From the NCBI GenBank assembly GCA_022072085.1, contig JAJVII010000056.1, forward strand, positions 1 through 49,031: a stretch of DNA of 49,031 nucleotides. The letters run 5' to 3'. Shown one piece after another: positions 25,409 through 33,122 of the stretch. The DNA comes from Phycisphaerae bacterium (GTDB lineage: Bacteria; Planctomycetota; Phycisphaerae; JAJVII01). The notes beneath the pieces were generated by a model. It was not told the origin of the DNA and ran no database searches. It saw only the letters and a list, made by a program, of their open reading frames with translations. Both the position numbers and the translations under genes were made by a program. Numbering within the stretch: position 1 is the stretch's first letter; each line of letters begins with the position of its first letter.

Positions 25409-25816
25409 ATGGCCGACAATCAGCCGATTCGGCGCGTCGTGCTGGTGGGACATTGCGGGCCCGACAGCTACCGGCTGCGCTATGTCGTCGCGTCGGCTTT
25501 GGGCAGCGACGTGGAGGTCGTCACCGCCGACGACGAGAAGGAACTGGAAGCCGTCGCCGGTCCCGAATCGCTGCTGCTGATCAACCGCCGCCTGGACTAC
25601 GGCTTCGAGACCGAGAACGGCGTCGAGTTGATTCACCGGCTCGGCACCGAAGCGAGCCCCCCGCGGATGATTCTGGTCTCCAACTACCCCGACGCCCAGG
25701 AGCAGGCCGAGGCGTTCGGCGCCTGGCCCGGTTTCGGCAAGGCTGAACTGGGCGACGACAAGGCCGCCGACGCCATCAAGCGGGCCTTCGCCGCCGCCCC
25801 CGACCCCACACACTGA
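25409..25816 (+). CDS. Receiver-like protein lacking the phosphorylation site
   Basis: Protein of 135 residues whose strand-helix pattern looks like a CheY-type receiver: VVLVGHCGPDSYRL, LLLINRRLDYGFETENG at the usual phospho-acceptor strand, MILVSNYPDAQEQAEAFGA and GFGKAEL at the usual lysine. In place of the acidic phospho-acceptor the strand reads L-I-N-R-R, so phosphorylation is unlikely. GGAGG precedes the ATG. It is 14 bp after leuD and likely co-transcribed. It may be a ligand-sensing or protein-binding pseudo-receiver; no direct evidence for a role in leucine synthesis. Confidence 0.62.
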   Translation: MADNQPIRRVVLVGHCGPDSYRLRYVVASALGSDVEVVTADDEKELEAVAGPESLLLINRRLDYGFETENGVELIHRLGTEASPPRMILVSNYPDAQEQAEAFGAWPGFGKAELGDDKAADAIKRAFAAAPDPTH

Positions 25817-25822
25817 ACGCCA

Positions 25823-28063
25823 TCACCCCTCACGCTTCGCCCACAGCAGCCGCAGCCCGTTCCCCGTCACCAGCAGCGACGCGCCCATGTCCGCGAAGAC
25901 CGCCATCCACAGGCTGGCCAGTCCCAGCACGCCCAGCCCGAGGAACGCCGCCTTGAGCAGCAGCGAGAACCAGACGTTCTGCGCAATCGTCCGCCGCGTC
26001 CGCCGACCCAGCCCTACCGCGAACGGCACGCCGGCCAGGTCGTCGCCGATCAGGGCGACGTCGGCTGTCTCCAGCGCCGCGTCCGCGCCGCCGGTTCCCA
26101 TCGCGATCCCCACGTCCGCTGCCGCCAGCGCCGGGGCGTCGTTGATGCCGTCGCCAACCATCGCAACCGCCCCGGTGCAGCCCGCGCGGATGCGATTGAC
26201 CGCGTCCACCTTCTCGCCCGGCAGCAATTGGGCGGCGCAGTCGTCCAGGCCCAGCCGGCTCACAACCGCCTCGGCCGTCGGCCGCGTGTCACCGGTCAGC
26301 AGAACCAGGTGGGCGCGATGCCCGGCGGCGTCGCCGGGCAAGGTCGCACCGCCGCGGCCGTGCAGGTGTCGCCCGGCCTGCCGCAGACGCCGCATCGCCT
26401 CGAGCGCCGAGTCGCGAATCTCGTCCGCCGCCGCGATCAGGCACAGCACTTCACGCCCGCGTCCGAGGATCATCACCGTGTTGCCCGTTGCCTCCAGCGC
26501 CGCCAGGCGGTCGGCCACCGGCGACAGATCGGCTGATTGCTCGGTCGCCAATTTCGCGTTGCCCAGCCAGTGCTCGGCGCCGTCGAGCGTGCCGGCGACA
26601 CCGCAACCGGGCATGGCCCGCGCGTCGGCCGGGGCAGGCCAGTCGATGCCCTCCTCGCGGGCCTGGTGCAGGACGGCCCGGGCGATCGGATGGCTGCTCT
26701 CGCTCTCCAGCGCCGCGGCGATCCGCAGCAGTTCCGCCCGGCCCATCCCCTCGGCCACGGGCACGACATCCGCCACCGCCGGCCGGCCACGCGTGAGCGT
26801 CCCGGTCTTGTCCAGCAGCACGCAGTGGACGCGGGCGAGCGTCTCCAGGTGGGCCCCGCCCTTGATGAGCACCCCCTGCCGCGCCGCCGCCGCCAGCGCC
26901 GAGATCACCGACACCGGCGTGCTGATGACCAGCGCGCAAGGGCAGGCGATGACCAGCAGCACCAGCGCCCGGTAAAGCCAGCCGTGATGCCCCAGCCCCG
27001 CGCCGGCCGGCTCCAGCAGCGGCGCGCCCCAGACCAGCGGCGGGACCACCGCGATCAGCACGGCTGACGCCACGACGATCGGCGTGTAGACGGCCGCGAA
27101 CCGGTCCACCAGCCGCTGTGCCGGCGCCCGCGCCGCCTGGGCCTGCTCGACCAGCCGGATGATGCGGCTGATCGTCGACTCGCCGGCCAGCCGGGTCGTC
27201 TCGATCGTCAGCGACGCCTGGAGGCTGATCGAGCCGGCCAGCACATCGCTTCCCGGCTGGCAGTCGGCCGGCATCGACTCGCCGGTGACCGCCGACGTGT
27301 CGACGGCGCCGACGCCGGCGACAACGCGACCGTCCAGGCCGATCCGCTCGCCGGCATGGACGCGGATGCGGTCGCCGACGCGGACCTGCTCGATGGGGAG
27401 CATCTGTTCGCGGCCGAGCCCGTCGACCATGCGGACGCGGTCAGGCCGCAGCTTCATCAGCAGACCGATGGCGTGGCGGGCCCGGCCCATGCTCCGCTCC
27501 TCCAGCCACAGCGACAGCGCGAAAAGGAACGTGACGGTCGCGGCCTCGGAGAAATACCCGATCGCGATCGCCCCGATGATGGCGATGCACATCAGGACGT
27601 TCATGTCCAGCCGCCGGGCCGCCAGCGCCATCGTCGCAGCCCGGGCGACGTAGAATCCGCCGGCCGCCGTGGCCGCCAGACAGAGTGCCGCGCTGACCGG
27701 TCCGCCGCCCGTCGCCCACCCGACGACGGCGCCGCCGGCCAGCAGCAGGCCGCACGCCCCGGTGGCAATCAACCGCCGGTGCCGCCGCAGCTTCGCCACG
27801 ACACCGCCCGCCTCAGCCGCGCCGCCCGATTCGTCGGCCACGTCGTATCCAACGCTGCGGATGCGGGCGACGATGGCGTCGCGCCCGACGCGAGCGCGAT
27901 CGATTGTCGCCTCCAGCGTGCCGGCGGCGAAGTTGGTCCGCGCCTCCAGCACGCCCTCCATCCGCCCGACGGCCTTGTCGATCGTCGCGGCGCAGTTGGG
28001 GCAGTCCATGCCGGAGACGGCCAGCCGCAGGTTCGTCGTCGCCGCTGCCGAGGGCTCAGCCAT
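25823..28063 (-). CDS. Heavy-metal P1B-type ATPase, Cd/Zn/Co/Ni-type
   Basis: Membrane pump of 746 residues. One N-terminal metal-binding domain has GMDCPNC (18-24). Membrane segment 6 has the CPC motif (about 374-376), followed by STPVSVISA...GVLIKGG as in CadA/ZntA. The phosphorylation site is DKTGTLT (Asp418), the nucleotide-domain motif is SHPIA, and the hinge is GDGINDAPAL. CPC plus the ISTPV sequence suggests divalent cations (Cd, Zn, Co, Ni, Pb) rather than copper. An unusual His/Gly-rich insert lies between the last P-domain helix and TGD (about 570-588). The ATG at 28063 overlaps the stop of the upstream NicO gene by eight bases. Third gene of the CsoR-NicO-ATPase operon. Confidence 0.9.
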   Translation of the reverse strand: MAEPSAAATTNLRLAVSGMDCPNCAATIDKAVGRMEGVLEARTNFAAGTLEATIDRARVGRDAIVARIRSVGYDVADESGGAAEAGGVVAKLRRHRRLIATGACGLLLAGGAVVGWATGGGPVSAALCLAATAAGGFYVARAATMALAARRLDMNVLMCIAIIGAIAIGYFSEAATVTFLFALSLWLEERSMGRARHAIGLLMKLRPDRVRMVDGLGREQMLPIEQVRVGDRIRVHAGERIGLDGRVVAGVGAVDTSAVTGESMPADCQPGSDVLAGSISLQASLTIETTRLAGESTISRIIRLVEQAQAARAPAQRLVDRFAAVYTPIVVASAVLIAVVPPLVWGAPLLEPAGAGLGHHGWLYRALVLLVIACPCALVISTPVSVISALAAAARQGVLIKGGAHLETLARVHCVLLDKTGTLTRGRPAVADVVPVAEGMGRAELLRIAAALESESSHPIARAVLHQAREEGIDWPAPADARAMPGCGVAGTLDGAEHWLGNAKLATEQSADLSPVADRLAALEATGNTVMILGRGREVLCLIAAADEIRDSALEAMRRLRQAGRHLHGRGGATLPGDAAGHRAHLVLLTGDTRPTAEAVVSRLGLDDCAAQLLPGEKVDAVNRIRAGCTGAVAMVGDGINDAPALAAADVGIAMGTGGADAALETADVALIGDDLAGVPFAVGLGRRTRRTIAQNVWFSLLLKAAFLGLGVLGLASLWMAVFADMGASLLVTGNGLRLLWAKREG
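26319..26340. repeat. Perfect palindrome inside the ATPase gene
   Basis: TGCCCGGCG (26319-26327), four bases, CGCCGGGCA (26332-26340). It lies within the codons of the extra His/Gly-rich segment of the P1B ATPase and may mark a small insertion. Confidence 0.55.
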
Positions 28064-28826
28064 GGCCGCCCCCTTCCCCGCCCAGCGCGCCCGGCCACCA
28101 GATCGCCAGCACGAGCAGCACAGCGCCCATGAGCGTGACGACGGCGGCCGACACGATCGGCAGATACTGCACCCAGCGCGCCGACGCCCGCCGCTCGAAG
28201 AATCGGCCGAACTTGACGACGGCCACCGCAATCGTCGTCAGCGCCACGCCCATGCCGGCCGAGAACAGCAGCACGGTACCCAGCGCCATCCACGCGGTCG
28301 TGCGTCCGAGCACGCTGACGACCACCGCCAGCGCCGCCGGGCAGGGAATCAGCCCGCCGCTGACGCCCAGGCCGATCACGCCGCCGGCGCCAAAGATCGG
28401 CTTGCGCTGCCGCGGGGCCTCGTGCGGGTGGTCGCGCCCATGATCGTGATCGTGGTGGTGGTGGTGATGCGCGTGATGCCGGCCGGCGCGGGAGAGCGTC
28501 CGGAACATCCACGCGCCGATGATCAGCACCAGCGACGCCGAGACGATCTGGAGCGCCTGGCGTGCAGCGTCGCCGCGGAAGGCCTGGCCGAACAGCCCGA
28601 CCCCAAGGCCCAGGGCGATGGCGGCGGCGGTGTGCGTGATCGCCACGGTGATTCCGAGCACCACGGCGTCAGCGATGCGGCCGCGGGCGCCGACCAGGTA
28701 AGCCGCGACCAGCGACTTGCCGTGGCCCGGCTCCAGGGCGTGCAACGCCCCCAGCAGCGGCGCCCATCCGGCGGTCAGCACAGTCCCGGCCCCGGCGGCG
28801 AGAATGAACGGAACGGATACAGTCAT
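28056..28826 (-). CDS. NicO-family nickel/cobalt permease (RcnA-like)
   Basis: Membrane protein of 256 residues with about six to seven helices. The NicO signature HALEPGHGKSLVAAYLVG is near residue 30, and the second motif GGLIPCPAAL near residue 160. Between them lies a His-rich cytoplasmic loop (about 117-135, six consecutive His followed by DHDHGRDHPH). Family members export or import Ni and Co. The ATG at 28826 is preceded by GAGGTGA; a GTG one codon earlier is possible. The upstream repressor's TGA directly abuts this start, so translation is coupled. Sharing an operon with the repressor and the P1B ATPase suggests nickel/cobalt efflux. Confidence 0.87.
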   Translation of the reverse strand: MTVSVPFILAAGAGTVLTAGWAPLLGALHALEPGHGKSLVAAYLVGARGRIADAVVLGITVAITHTAAAIALGLGVGLFGQAFRGDAARQALQIVSASLVLIIGAWMFRTLSRAGRHHAHHHHHHDHDHGRDHPHEAPRQRKPIFGAGGVIGLGVSGGLIPCPAALAVVVSVLGRTTAWMALGTVLLFSAGMGVALTTIAVAVVKFGRFFERRASARWVQYLPIVSAAVVTLMGAVLLVLAIWWPGALGGEGGGHG

Positions 28827-28829
28827 CAC

Positions 28830-29099
28830 TCACCTCACGAAGCTGTCCAGGGCCTTGTCAAGATCGCCCAGCATCCGCGAGAGCTTCGGCCCGCGCGGCC
28901 GGCCGGCGACGCAACTGCGGATGTGGTCCTTGAGCAGGACCCGGCTGGCGCGATCGACCGCGGAACGGATCGCGGCGAGCTGGATGAGCACCTCCGCGCA
29001 GTCGCGCCCCTGGCGGATCATCTCGCGGACTGCCCGCACGTGCCCCTCGATGCGCGAGAGGCGATTGATCACCGTCTTGTCCCTTGCATGCCCGGCCAT
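28830..29099 (-). CDS. CsoR/RcnR-family metal-sensing repressor, InrS-like ligands
   Basis: All-helical repressor of 89 residues (DUF156). Core blocks are VINRLSRIEGHVRAVREMI and RDCAEVLIQLAAIRSAV. Candidate metal ligands are His4, Cys34, His59 and Cys63, giving the pattern H-C-H-C. CsoR uses x-C-H-C for copper, RcnR uses H-C-H-H for nickel/cobalt and, as I recall, the nickel sensor InrS uses H-C-H-C, so nickel sensing is the best guess and fits the NicO neighbour. AAGGAG lies five bases before the ATG. A G-tract dyad operator lies in its promoter, so it should repress its own operon until metal binds. Confidence 0.9.
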   Translation of the reverse strand: MAGHARDKTVINRLSRIEGHVRAVREMIRQGRDCAEVLIQLAAIRSAVDRASRVLLKDHIRSCVAGRPRGPKLSRMLGDLDKALDSFVR

Positions 29100-29117
29100 G
29101 TGTTCTCCTTTCGGTGC

Positions 29118-29146
29118 ATTCTATCCCCCCCTGGGGGATATGCTAG
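29118..29146 (-). promoter_or_regulatory. Promoter of the metal-efflux operon
   Basis: Minus strand: CTAGCA (29146-29141), 17-bp spacer, TAGAAT (29123-29118). The spacer is almost entirely the repressor dyad at 29122-29140, so binding would block polymerase directly. The start would be near 29111, just before the Shine-Dalgarno sequence. Confidence 0.6.
29122..29140. promoter_or_regulatory. CsoR/RcnR-type operator
   Basis: TATCCCCC, three bases, GGGGGATA: a perfect 8-bp dyad flanking a G/C tract. AT-rich ends around a G tract are the hallmark of operators for this repressor family. It lies 23 bp upstream of the repressor gene. Confidence 0.85.
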
Positions 29147-29204
29147 GCGACGGGAATCGGGTGGTCAAGCGAGGTCGGCAAGGCGATGGATGAGAAGAGG
29201 GGGA

Positions 29205-29319
29205 GGAACACGGACGACACGGATTGACGCGGATTTCACGGAAGGGGGAAGGACAGAGCGGGACCTCCGACAGATTCCCTCCGGTGCAATCCGTCTCATC
29301 CGTGAAATCCGTGTTCCGT
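29205..29319. repeat. Imperfect inverted repeat of the CACGGATTTCACGGA kind
   Basis: GGATTTCACGGA (29231-29242) and TCCGTGAAATCC (29299-29310) are perfect inverted copies, with related ACACGG and CCGTGT sequence outside them. Repeats of this ACACGGATTTCACGGAT style recur in intergenic DNA of planctomycetes and some other phyla. Nothing coding is visible in the 29147-29380 stretch apart from a further hairpin CCGCCAGC-tccc-GCTGGCGG at 29340-29359. Confidence 0.6.
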
Positions 29320-29380
29320 GGGTCGGGCGCGCAAGATAACCGCCAGCTCCCGCTGGCGGCTCGACGAAGAGGGGTGCAAC

Positions 29381-29411
29381 GAGAAACGCCGCCCGGGGGT
29401 CTCGGGCGGCG
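29381..29411 (-). terminator. Terminator of flgM
   Basis: Minus strand: CGCCGCCCG (29411-29403), seven-base loop, CGGGCGGCG (29395-29387), then TTTCTC. A perfect 9-bp GC stem with a short T run, 48 bp after the flgM stop. Confidence 0.75.
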
Positions 29412-29458
29412 CTTCAGGCTCTGGACAAGGCGTCTGCGTTTGAGTCAAGAGTTGGGGG

Positions 29459-29740
29459 TCAACCGCTCAACAGGTCCTCCAGCAACCGGTCGGCTGCGAC
29501 GGCGAGGTGCTCGGGGGTGTCCAGCGTGCCCGACGCGATGGCTGCCCGGGCGGCGGCCACCCTGTCGGCCCGGACTTCCGGCATCTGCCGGTACATCTCC
29601 AGCGCCTGGGCCATCGGGGAAAACTGCACGCTGTCGGCCTGCTGGTTCGCCTGTGCCGCCGGCGTCGGCGTCGTCCTGTTGACGCGGGCCTGGCCGATGG
29701 CGGCCGGGCCAGTCTGTCCGTCTACTCCGCGAATTTCCAC
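29459..29740 (-). CDS. flgM: Anti-sigma-28 factor FlgM
   Basis: Small protein of 93 residues. The C-terminal half VRADRVAAARAAIASG-TLD followed by LAVAADRLLEDLLSG matches the sigma-28-binding FlgM helices (canonical vR.ekVaalk.aIasG.Y.vd...iA..ll). The start is GTG at 29740, giving (M)EIRGVDGQTGP, because AAGGAG lies eight bases upstream; the frame is open for 24 more codons but those lack a ribosome site and FlgM proteins usually begin M-x-I-x-G. It would hold FliA inactive until the flagellar hook is complete. No other flagellar gene is in the window. A sigma-28-like -10 (GCCGATAT) lies about 205 bases upstream. Confidence 0.82.
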   Translation of the reverse strand: MEIRGVDGQTGPAAIGQARVNRTTPTPAAQANQQADSVQFSPMAQALEMYRQMPEVRADRVAAARAAIASGTLDTPEHLAVAADRLLEDLLSG

Positions 29741-29944
29741 CGATCCATCTCCTTGGGAAGATGGTGTCCCCGGCAGCTCGCTGCTCGATCGTTTCCCGAT
29801 CCTCCCGGCCACGGCTGTCTCCCGTCCCGGGGTGCTTCCCTGCTGATCGTCCGATCGCCCGGCTGCCTGAATGCGGTTACAAAGTCCGGTGGCTCCTCCT
29901 TGCTGTCACCGCCGGCCATCACGAAATGGCCGTTTCCAATATTG

Positions 29945-29952
29945 ATATCGGC
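29945..29952 (-). promoter_or_regulatory. Candidate sigma-28 -10 element upstream of flgM
   Basis: Minus strand GCCGATAT matches the flagellar sigma-factor -10 (GCCGATAA/T), but no good TAAA box is 14-16 bases upstream; the nearest is TCAA at 17. The surrounding 29741-30359 gap is about 620 bp, AT-rich at 29930-30080, and holds a 7-bp hairpin (CGGCCAT/ATGGCCG, 29913-29932), a second one (GGGTTGA/TCAACCC, 30074-30100) and no convincing gene. Confidence 0.3.
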
Positions 29953-30359
29953 CTGTGCAGATCGCATTCTTGAAAGAATTCGCCGAGATATGCCTAACTT
30001 TTTACTTACTCTTTCATTACCCTGCCGACAAGTTGCGTAGTAGTATGGCGTTGCGGACACCACAATATATAGGGGGTTGAAGAGAAAATTCTGTCAACCC
30101 TGTTACGCTCCCGGCGTCGGGCCCTCTGCTGCCGCGTATGGAGATTTTTCTCCGAACCTTCCGCCTCTCGCGCTGTCCATCTCTGTGGCAACGCCGATGC
30201 GCTTGGATTGCGCTGTCCGGATCGGCCGATGATCTCAATGCAGCCCGCTGCCTGTCGCAATTGAGGCCTCCGGGCCTGCGAACTCTGAGCATGATCGGCT
30301 GATCGAACGTGCATCGGCCAGCCGGACGTCGCGCAGGATCTCTTCGAGAAACTCCGGCC

Positions 30360-31742
30360 ATGAACACATCGCCGGCACGTCAACGCTGCAAGGACAACGA
30401 GCAAACCGGCCGCGCGCCTTTGTGGCTGATCGCGTCGCTGGCGGTGCTGGCAGCCACGCCGGCCTGGGCGGACATCATCTTCATGCGAGACGGGCGCCGC
30501 CTGGTCGGGCGGGTCACCGAACGGCGCGGCGATCGGACCATCGTGCAACTGGAGAGCGGGACGGCCGACGTGGCGGCAGCCGACATCGTCCGCGTCCAGC
30601 CGGCCCCCCTGCCCTGGGAACTCTACGAAGCCGAGAAGAAGAAATACGCCGACACCGCCGACGACCAGTGCAGGCTCGGCCTGTGGTGCCGCGAGCACAA
30701 CATGCCCGAGCGGGCGGCGACGCACTTTGCCCGGGCGCTTCAGATCGATCCCAACCACGCCGCGACCCGGCAGGCGCTCGGCCACAGCCGCGTGGGCGAC
30801 GTGTGGCTGGAGTTGAAGCCGGCCGCGACGCCGTCCGGCACGACCCGCCAGCCGTCGCCCGCCCAGTCGCCGACGCCGTCGGCCGCCGAGCAGGAACTTG
30901 AGACGGCCCGGGTGGCGATGCGCGGGGCCGAGCAGGAGATGATCCGGCTGATCCGGGCCGAGTGGTACAAGCACATCCTGTCGATCGAGGCGCACTATCT
31001 CCGTTCGCCCAGCAAGCGGCGGTTCAACGAGGGGGCGGAGATGATGATGGCCATCCGCGACCCGCTGGCCATCGACCCGATGCTCCAGGTTCTCGGGGCC
31101 GGCCAGGCGGCGGCGGACGAGCGACGGATCCTGGTGGCGGCGGTGGGACGGTTCAAGACGTCAGCCGCGACGCTGGGCCTGCTGGAGACGGCGCTCATGG
31201 ACGACGCCCGCGACGTCCGCAAGGCCGCACTGGCCAGGCTGGACGGGCGGAACGATCCGCGGATCATGAGCTACCTGCTCAAGGCGGTCAAGAGCGACGA
31301 CAGCGACGTGGTTCACAACGCGGCCGAGGCCCTGGGCTATCTGCGGTTCGTCGATTCGGTTCCTGCGCTTGTCAAGTGCCTCACGGACAAGGAGGTCCGC
31401 CGCGTCCGCAACGAGGAGGTCATCACCTCGATGCGCGGCTGGTTCGTCGGGCCCGACGGCATCGCCCGCCCACTGATCGTCCGCAGCACCGTGGGCAACG
31501 ACCCGTTCCATCCCGACGTGCGGGAGGTGACGGTGACGGTGTTCCACACGGAGATCCAGGAGGCGCTGATCGCGATCACGGGAGAGAACTACGGTTTCAA
31601 CGCCGAGGGCTGGATGGGCTGGTATCGCCGGCAGAAGGCGGCGGGGGCCGCTCCGGCCCAGGCGCCGGCGGCGCCGCAGGCAAACCCGCCGGTGAATGCC
31701 GGCAACAGTCCGCCGGCCAATCCGGCGCCCGGGAAAGGGTGA
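30360..31742 (+). CDS. Exported HEAT-repeat-like protein
   Basis: Protein of 460 residues. After the start (MNTSPARQ) comes a hydrophobic signal (LWLIASLAVLAATPAWA). The mature N-terminus DIIFMRDGRRLVGRVTERRGDRTIVQLESG is a beta-barrel-like unit common in planctomycete exported proteins. A TPR-like pair follows (GLWCREHNMPERAATHFARALQIDPNHAATRQALG). The centre has HEAT-like helices (ARDVRKAALARLDG, DSDVVHNAAEALGYLRFVDS). The tail is Ala/Pro-rich. No catalytic site seen; probably a scaffold or envelope protein. Start at 30360 chosen for the signal peptide; there is no strong Shine-Dalgarno sequence. It heads a run of three plus-strand genes. Confidence 0.72.
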   Translation: MNTSPARQRCKDNEQTGRAPLWLIASLAVLAATPAWADIIFMRDGRRLVGRVTERRGDRTIVQLESGTADVAAADIVRVQPAPLPWELYEAEKKKYADTADDQCRLGLWCREHNMPERAATHFARALQIDPNHAATRQALGHSRVGDVWLELKPAATPSGTTRQPSPAQSPTPSAAEQELETARVAMRGAEQEMIRLIRAEWYKHILSIEAHYLRSPSKRRFNEGAEMMMAIRDPLAIDPMLQVLGAGQAAADERRILVAAVGRFKTSAATLGLLETALMDDARDVRKAALARLDGRNDPRIMSYLLKAVKSDDSDVVHNAAEALGYLRFVDSVPALVKCLTDKEVRRVRNEEVITSMRGWFVGPDGIARPLIVRSTVGNDPFHPDVREVTVTVFHTEIQEALIAITGENYGFNAEGWMGWYRRQKAAGAAPAQAPAAPQANPPVNAGNSPPANPAPGKG

Positions 31743-31758
31743 CCCGGCAAACGGACGA

Positions 31759-31764
31759 TATAAT
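31759..31764 (+). promoter_or_regulatory. TATAAT box before the next gene
   Basis: Perfect TATAAT 72 bp before the ATG at 31837, with no convincing -35 box at 16-18 bases. It may let the downstream gene be expressed separately from the HEAT-like gene. Confidence 0.4.
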
Positions 31765-31836
31765 AGATAGAACTCATACCGCGGCTGAAACTGGACCTTT
31801 CGCTACGACGACCGACAAAGCTGAAGGAGGAGTCCG

Positions 31837-33036
31837 ATGACACGCATGCTGCTGACCGCCGGCCTGGTCATGGTGCTGCTGGGCGGCCCCGCGATGGCCG
31901 AGGAACCCGCCCCGCCCACGATGGACCAGCAGTTGCAGGCGGCCCAACTCGACGTGGTGCTGGCCAACGCCCGGCTGGGCCTCGTCCGCGCCAGCCAGAT
32001 GATCCAGCAGGGCAAGCTCGACGACGCCCGCCGGCAGGTTGACGCCGTCAATCAGGCCCTGGACGGCGTCGCCGCCCAGACCGACGTGAAGGCCTACAAG
32101 GCCGTCGCCGACAAGCTGAGCCTCCAGATCGCCCAGCGCGCCGCGGTCCAACAGCAGCAGGCCCAGCCGGCGGCTCAGGACGCGTCGCCCGCGCCGCCGC
32201 AGGCCGCCGAGACGGCCCAGCCGCTACCGCCCAAGGGCTACGGCGATCCGCAGATCGTCAACCCCAATCAGCCCGGCCTCCAGGAGCAGGTGGACATGGC
32301 CGTCGAGCAGGGCAAACGGGCCGTCGATCAGGGCGTGGTCAACACCCCGCAGTCGCCCAACCCGATCGCGACCGACGCGCGGACCGTGCTGGAGCGGACG
32401 CAGGCTAACCAGACCGCCTGGGTCGAGGGCCGCTACGCCCCGGCCAAGGAACTGATCGACACCGGCAAGCTGATCGAGTGGGGCGAGCAGCGCATCCACG
32501 ACCAGAGCGTGCTCAACCAGGTCCGCAACGACTCCTACCAGCAGGAATTCGTGGACATCGTCGGGCAGCAGGCCATCCCGCCCAAGGTGATGAACTACCC
32601 GGCCGACTGGAAGGAGATCGAAGCCAAGCGGGCCAAGTACGCCGACGGCGTGCTCTGGAAGAGCGGCACGTTCAAGGACGCCGACGGCAAGGAGAAGTAC
32701 GTCGCGGTCTACGACGTGTCGGACCTGCTGTTCGTGGACAGTTGGCAGTCGATGGCCTACAACGTCAACCGCACGGTCGACCCGGTGGGCTACTGGATCA
32801 GCCGGCCGCAGTACTGGGACCTTTACATGTATGGCCCGCTGAGCGGGCGCGGCTACGGCCCGGGGCCCTACGGCATGCCCGGCGCGGCGGCGGGCGGGGT
32901 CCGCAGCTTCTACGACGTGATTCCGCCGACCTATTACCCCTTCGAGGCCGACCCGATCTACCAGCATCGGCTGGCCCAGCGGCGGGCGTGGCTGCTCCAG
33001 CAGGTCAACGCTCTGATGTCCACGCAGCAGCCATAG
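31837..33036 (+). CDS. Secreted protein of unknown function
   Basis: Protein of 399 residues with a good signal peptide (MTRMLLTAGLVMVLLGGPAMA) and a very good ribosome site (AAGGAGGAG, five bases before the ATG). The N-terminal third is helical and Gln/Ala-rich (coiled-coil-like, residues 28-110). A Pro-rich linker leads to a Tyr/Trp-rich C-terminal half (VYDVSDLLFVDSWQSMAYNVNRTVDPVGYW is split over about 285-315) that I cannot assign. The pattern is typical of conserved planctomycete hypotheticals. A strong hairpin follows the stop, so it ends a transcription unit. Confidence 0.75.
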   Translation: MTRMLLTAGLVMVLLGGPAMAEEPAPPTMDQQLQAAQLDVVLANARLGLVRASQMIQQGKLDDARRQVDAVNQALDGVAAQTDVKAYKAVADKLSLQIAQRAAVQQQQAQPAAQDASPAPPQAAETAQPLPPKGYGDPQIVNPNQPGLQEQVDMAVEQGKRAVDQGVVNTPQSPNPIATDARTVLERTQANQTAWVEGRYAPAKELIDTGKLIEWGEQRIHDQSVLNQVRNDSYQQEFVDIVGQQAIPPKVMNYPADWKEIEAKRAKYADGVLWKSGTFKDADGKEKYVAVYDVSDLLFVDSWQSMAYNVNRTVDPVGYWISRPQYWDLYMYGPLSGRGYGPGPYGMPGAAAGGVRSFYDVIPPTYYPFEADPIYQHRLAQRRAWLLQQVNALMSTQQP

Positions 33037-33059
33037 CGAGCTGACGCAGGCATTCGCTG

Positions 33060-33092
33060 CAAGGGCGGGCGAGTTCGGTTCGCCCGCCCTTG
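33060..33092 (+). terminator. Hairpin terminator
   Basis: CAAGGGCGGGCGA (33060-33072) and TCGCCCGCCCTTG (33080-33092) form a perfect 13-bp stem around a seven-base loop, followed by TTCGCTTC. The T run is weak but the stem is strong and placed 23 bp after a stop. Confidence 0.75.
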
Positions 33093-33122
33093 TTCGCTTC
33101 AGGGGCCGCAACGGGAGCGCGT

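Noticed and set aside
29860-29980. c-di-GMP (GEMM) riboswitch upstream of flgM
   Set aside because: Some CAGGCAGCCGGG-like sequence and a hairpin are present, but the conserved ACAGGGCAAACC and ACGCAAAGCC segments are missing.
29722-30063. 113-codon minus-strand frame upstream of flgM
   Set aside because: No domain, overlaps the flgM ribosome site, starts at GTG without a Shine-Dalgarno sequence; likely non-coding leader.
33090-33122. TTG start for the 753-residue toroid protein
   Set aside because: Lies within the terminator hairpin and has no ribosome site; GTG at 33123 has GGGAG.
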